Positions 62,705 through 64,000 of a stretch of DNA of 64,000 nucleotides are shown here, one piece after another. Made by a program: the position numbers and the translations under genes. Source of the DNA: JBAXTE01 sp963556065 (lineage in GTDB: Bacteria; Bacteroidota; Bacteroidia; Bacteroidales; WCHB1-69); assembly GCA_963556065.3 (NCBI GenBank), contig CAUVYH020000027.1, positions 496,001-560,000 on the forward strand, read 5' to 3'. A model generated the notes under the pieces. That model ran no database searches and was not told where the DNA came from. It saw only the letters and a program-made list of their open reading frames with translations. Within the stretch, counting starts at the first letter, position 1, and the number at the start of each line of letters is the position of its first letter.

Positions 62705-63084
62705 TGATTTATCAGCCAAAATTATTGGTTGCAGTTTCTTTGTTAAGAAAAAAAGTGCGATGGAAACAGTTTTTGCTTTTGGTCCGGGTACTTTAACGAA
62801 AGAAACATGATTTTTGATGAAACTTATCACTCGGAACCCAGTTTTATAGGTAATAATATTGATTTGATGGGTTTGTTCTCGGTCAGGAGGAGAACAATGG
62901 CATTGCGTAGTCATTTGTATTAAGTTATGCTACTTAAGCATCGAAAGTTTTACGTTTTTATTAATTAGTCCCTATGTTTGTAAAATAAGACAGATGATTC
63001 GTCTGTTTATTGGGAAGGAATTATAAGGTAATATTGAACATTAAATTAAAATTGATGTTAATTTGTGGATAAATTAAAAAATGG
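62705..63084. other. Gene-free spacer after the three-gene operon
   Basis: No gene or clear hairpin seen. A short frame (METVFAFGPGTLTKET, near 62760) is too small to support. The right end is AT-rich and leads into the promoter at 63085. Confidence 0.4.
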
Positions 63085-63116
63085 TTTGCATTTTAGAGTG
63101 ATAAATTTTATATTTG
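63085..63116 (+). promoter_or_regulatory. Promoter of the T9SS protein gene at 63244
   Basis: TTTG (63085-63088), 20 bases, TATATTTG (63109-63116): full Bacteroidota consensus, 127 bases before the ATG. Confidence 0.7.
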
Positions 63117-63243
63117 CACATAGAATGTCTTTTATTATTTATAAAAAAAATCACAAATATAATATAGAAAAGAAATGTTTTACGAGCTTGCAAGTTCGTA
63201 ATCAGGTTAATAGAACGTAATTAATATCAGAAATCTAAAAAGT

Positions 63244-63732
63244 ATGAAACAAACAAAAACAAAACTATGTGCTCTGTTCTTATCCCTGATTGGAATCACA
63301 GGTTTACAGGCTCAGGTAGCTATAACTACTGCGGGAGGCAATGCTTCGGGTAGTGGCGGTTTATCGAGTTTTACTGTCGGACAATTGGTCTATACAACAA
63401 ACACGGGCACAACAGGCACTGTTGCACAAGGTGTACAGCAGCCCTACGAAATTTCAATTATTGATGGCGTTGAAGAGGCGAAAGAAATTGCACTTTCAGC
63501 TATGGTTTACCCTAATCCGGCAACGGATCTATTAATGTTAAAAGTGGGAACATTCAGTGGGGGAAATCTGAATTACGCGCTTACTGACATCAATGGAAAG
63601 TTATTGGAATTCAGGAAAATTTCAGGGAATGAAACAATCCTTGAAATGAAAAATTATGCGAATGCAATTTACTTTTTGAAGGTTATTCAAGGAGAAAAAG
63701 AAGTGAAATCATTTAAAATCGTTAAAAACTAA
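63244..63732 (+). CDS. Small secreted protein with T9SS type A sorting domain
   Basis: A 162-residue protein: signal peptide (MKQTKTKLCALFLSLIGITGLQAQ), a short Gly/Thr-rich segment (about 25-65: SSFTVGQLVYTTNTGTTG, QGVQQPYEI), then the type A sorting domain (VYPNPATDLLMLKV to SFKIVKN). Half of it is secretion tag. It precedes another secreted protein by 12 bases, so both are likely made together. Confidence 0.85.
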   Translation: MKQTKTKLCALFLSLIGITGLQAQVAITTAGGNASGSGGLSSFTVGQLVYTTNTGTTGTVAQGVQQPYEISIIDGVEEAKEIALSAMVYPNPATDLLMLKVGTFSGGNLNYALTDINGKLLEFRKISGNETILEMKNYANAIYFLKVIQGEKEVKSFKIVKN

Positions 63733-63744
63733 AATTATTAATTT

Positions 63745-64000
63745 ATGAAGAAAATATTTACATTAATTGGAGCCGTATTATTAACGGCAAGCATGTTTGC
63801 TCAAGCTCCTCAAAAAATGAGTTATCAGGCAGTAATTCGCAACTCTGCAAACACATTGATTACCAGTACTTCCGTTGGGGTAAAAGTTAGCGTTCTGCAA
63901 GGATCAGCCACCGGAACTGCGGTATATGCTGAAACCCATGCTGCAACAACCAATGCAAATGGATTAGTTGCTTTAGAAATTGGAAACGGCACACCCATTA
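63745..64000 (+). CDS. Exported protein of the 'SYQAVIRN' type (partial at window end)
   Basis: Open from the ATG at 63745 to the window edge, 85 residues seen. It has a signal peptide (MKKIFTLIGAVLLTASMFAQ) and then KMSYQAVIRNSANTLI, VGVKVSVLQGSATGTAVYAE and NANGLVALEIGNG. This N-terminal module occurs in many large Bacteroidota surface proteins before collagen-like, phage-tail-like or FISUMP modules. What follows lies beyond the window. Confidence 0.8.
   Translation, partial: MKKIFTLIGAVLLTASMFAQAPQKMSYQAVIRNSANTLITSTSVGVKVSVLQGSATGTAVYAETHAATTNANGLVALEIGNGTPI

Overview
The window reads as chromosomal DNA of a Bacteroidota bacterium, probably an anaerobic, amino-acid-fermenting member of the Bacteroidia. 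The signs are: AT-rich DNA; many promoters of the Bacteroidota form TTTG-N19/21-TAnnTTTG; type IX secretion sorting domains of both type A (13.7 kb, 63.5 kb) and type B (25.6 kb); a carboxynorspermidine decarboxylase; and Bacteroidota-type intergenic repeats. No rRNA, tRNA, CRISPR array, transposase or integrase was found.

Layout. 0-1.5 kb: translation genes thrS (end)-infC-rpmI-rplT, closed by a terminator and followed by a small MITE-like palindromic element. 1.7-8.1 kb: nspC, a lipoprotein, a dtd-mazG-AI2E-radical SAM operon, and rsgA. 8.2-11.6 kb: PrsW-like protease, then an SPFH/GYF protein, a zinc-ribbon membrane protein and a small membrane protein. 11.7-26 kb: secreted proteins (a T9SS repeat protein, an LtaS-like sulfatase-fold enzyme, aminopeptidase C, and a 2518-residue adhesin with 69-residue repeats). 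26-30.3 kb: MFS transporter, PagL-like and LpxL-like lipid A enzymes. 30.3-34.8 kb: the minus-strand core run rplM-rpsI-rpsB-tsf // pyrH-2TM-frr. 34.9-38.8 kb: dus, a CDF transporter, an RNase D-like exonuclease and a START protein, separated by repeat-rich spacers. 39.2-42.9 kb: acyl-CoA dehydrogenase-etfB-etfA-kal, two consecutive late steps of lysine fermentation (3-aminobutyryl-CoA to crotonyl-CoA to butyryl-CoA).

43.6-50.5 kb is a compact defence-type operon: an XRE controller with a perfect inverted-repeat operator on its own promoter, an Eco57I-like fused nuclease-methyltransferase, a second Eco57I-like methyltransferase, a DUF262 (ParB/Srx-fold) protein and a divergent RelA/SpoT-domain protein. 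50.9-56.9 kb holds three unrelated exported HExxH zinc proteins (M1-like, an unnamed lipoprotein, archaemetzincin), an AraC/GyrI regulator, a DUF4332 protein and a TonB-C-like lipoprotein. 57.9-62.7 kb is a three-gene cytoplasmic operon that I cannot match to a described system: a glycerophosphodiesterase-fold protein that has lost its catalytic residues and carries a C-terminal beta-rich domain; a four-cysteine uracil-DNA-glycosylase-superfamily protein with an insertion; and a phospholipase D-like (HKD) protein. The window ends in secreted proteins.

Data quality: three conserved genes (nspC, rsgA and the essential rpsB) are each broken by one single-base indel, two of them at homopolymers. 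An essential ribosomal gene is unlikely to be dead, so these are best read as consensus or assembly errors; each is annotated here as one gene.
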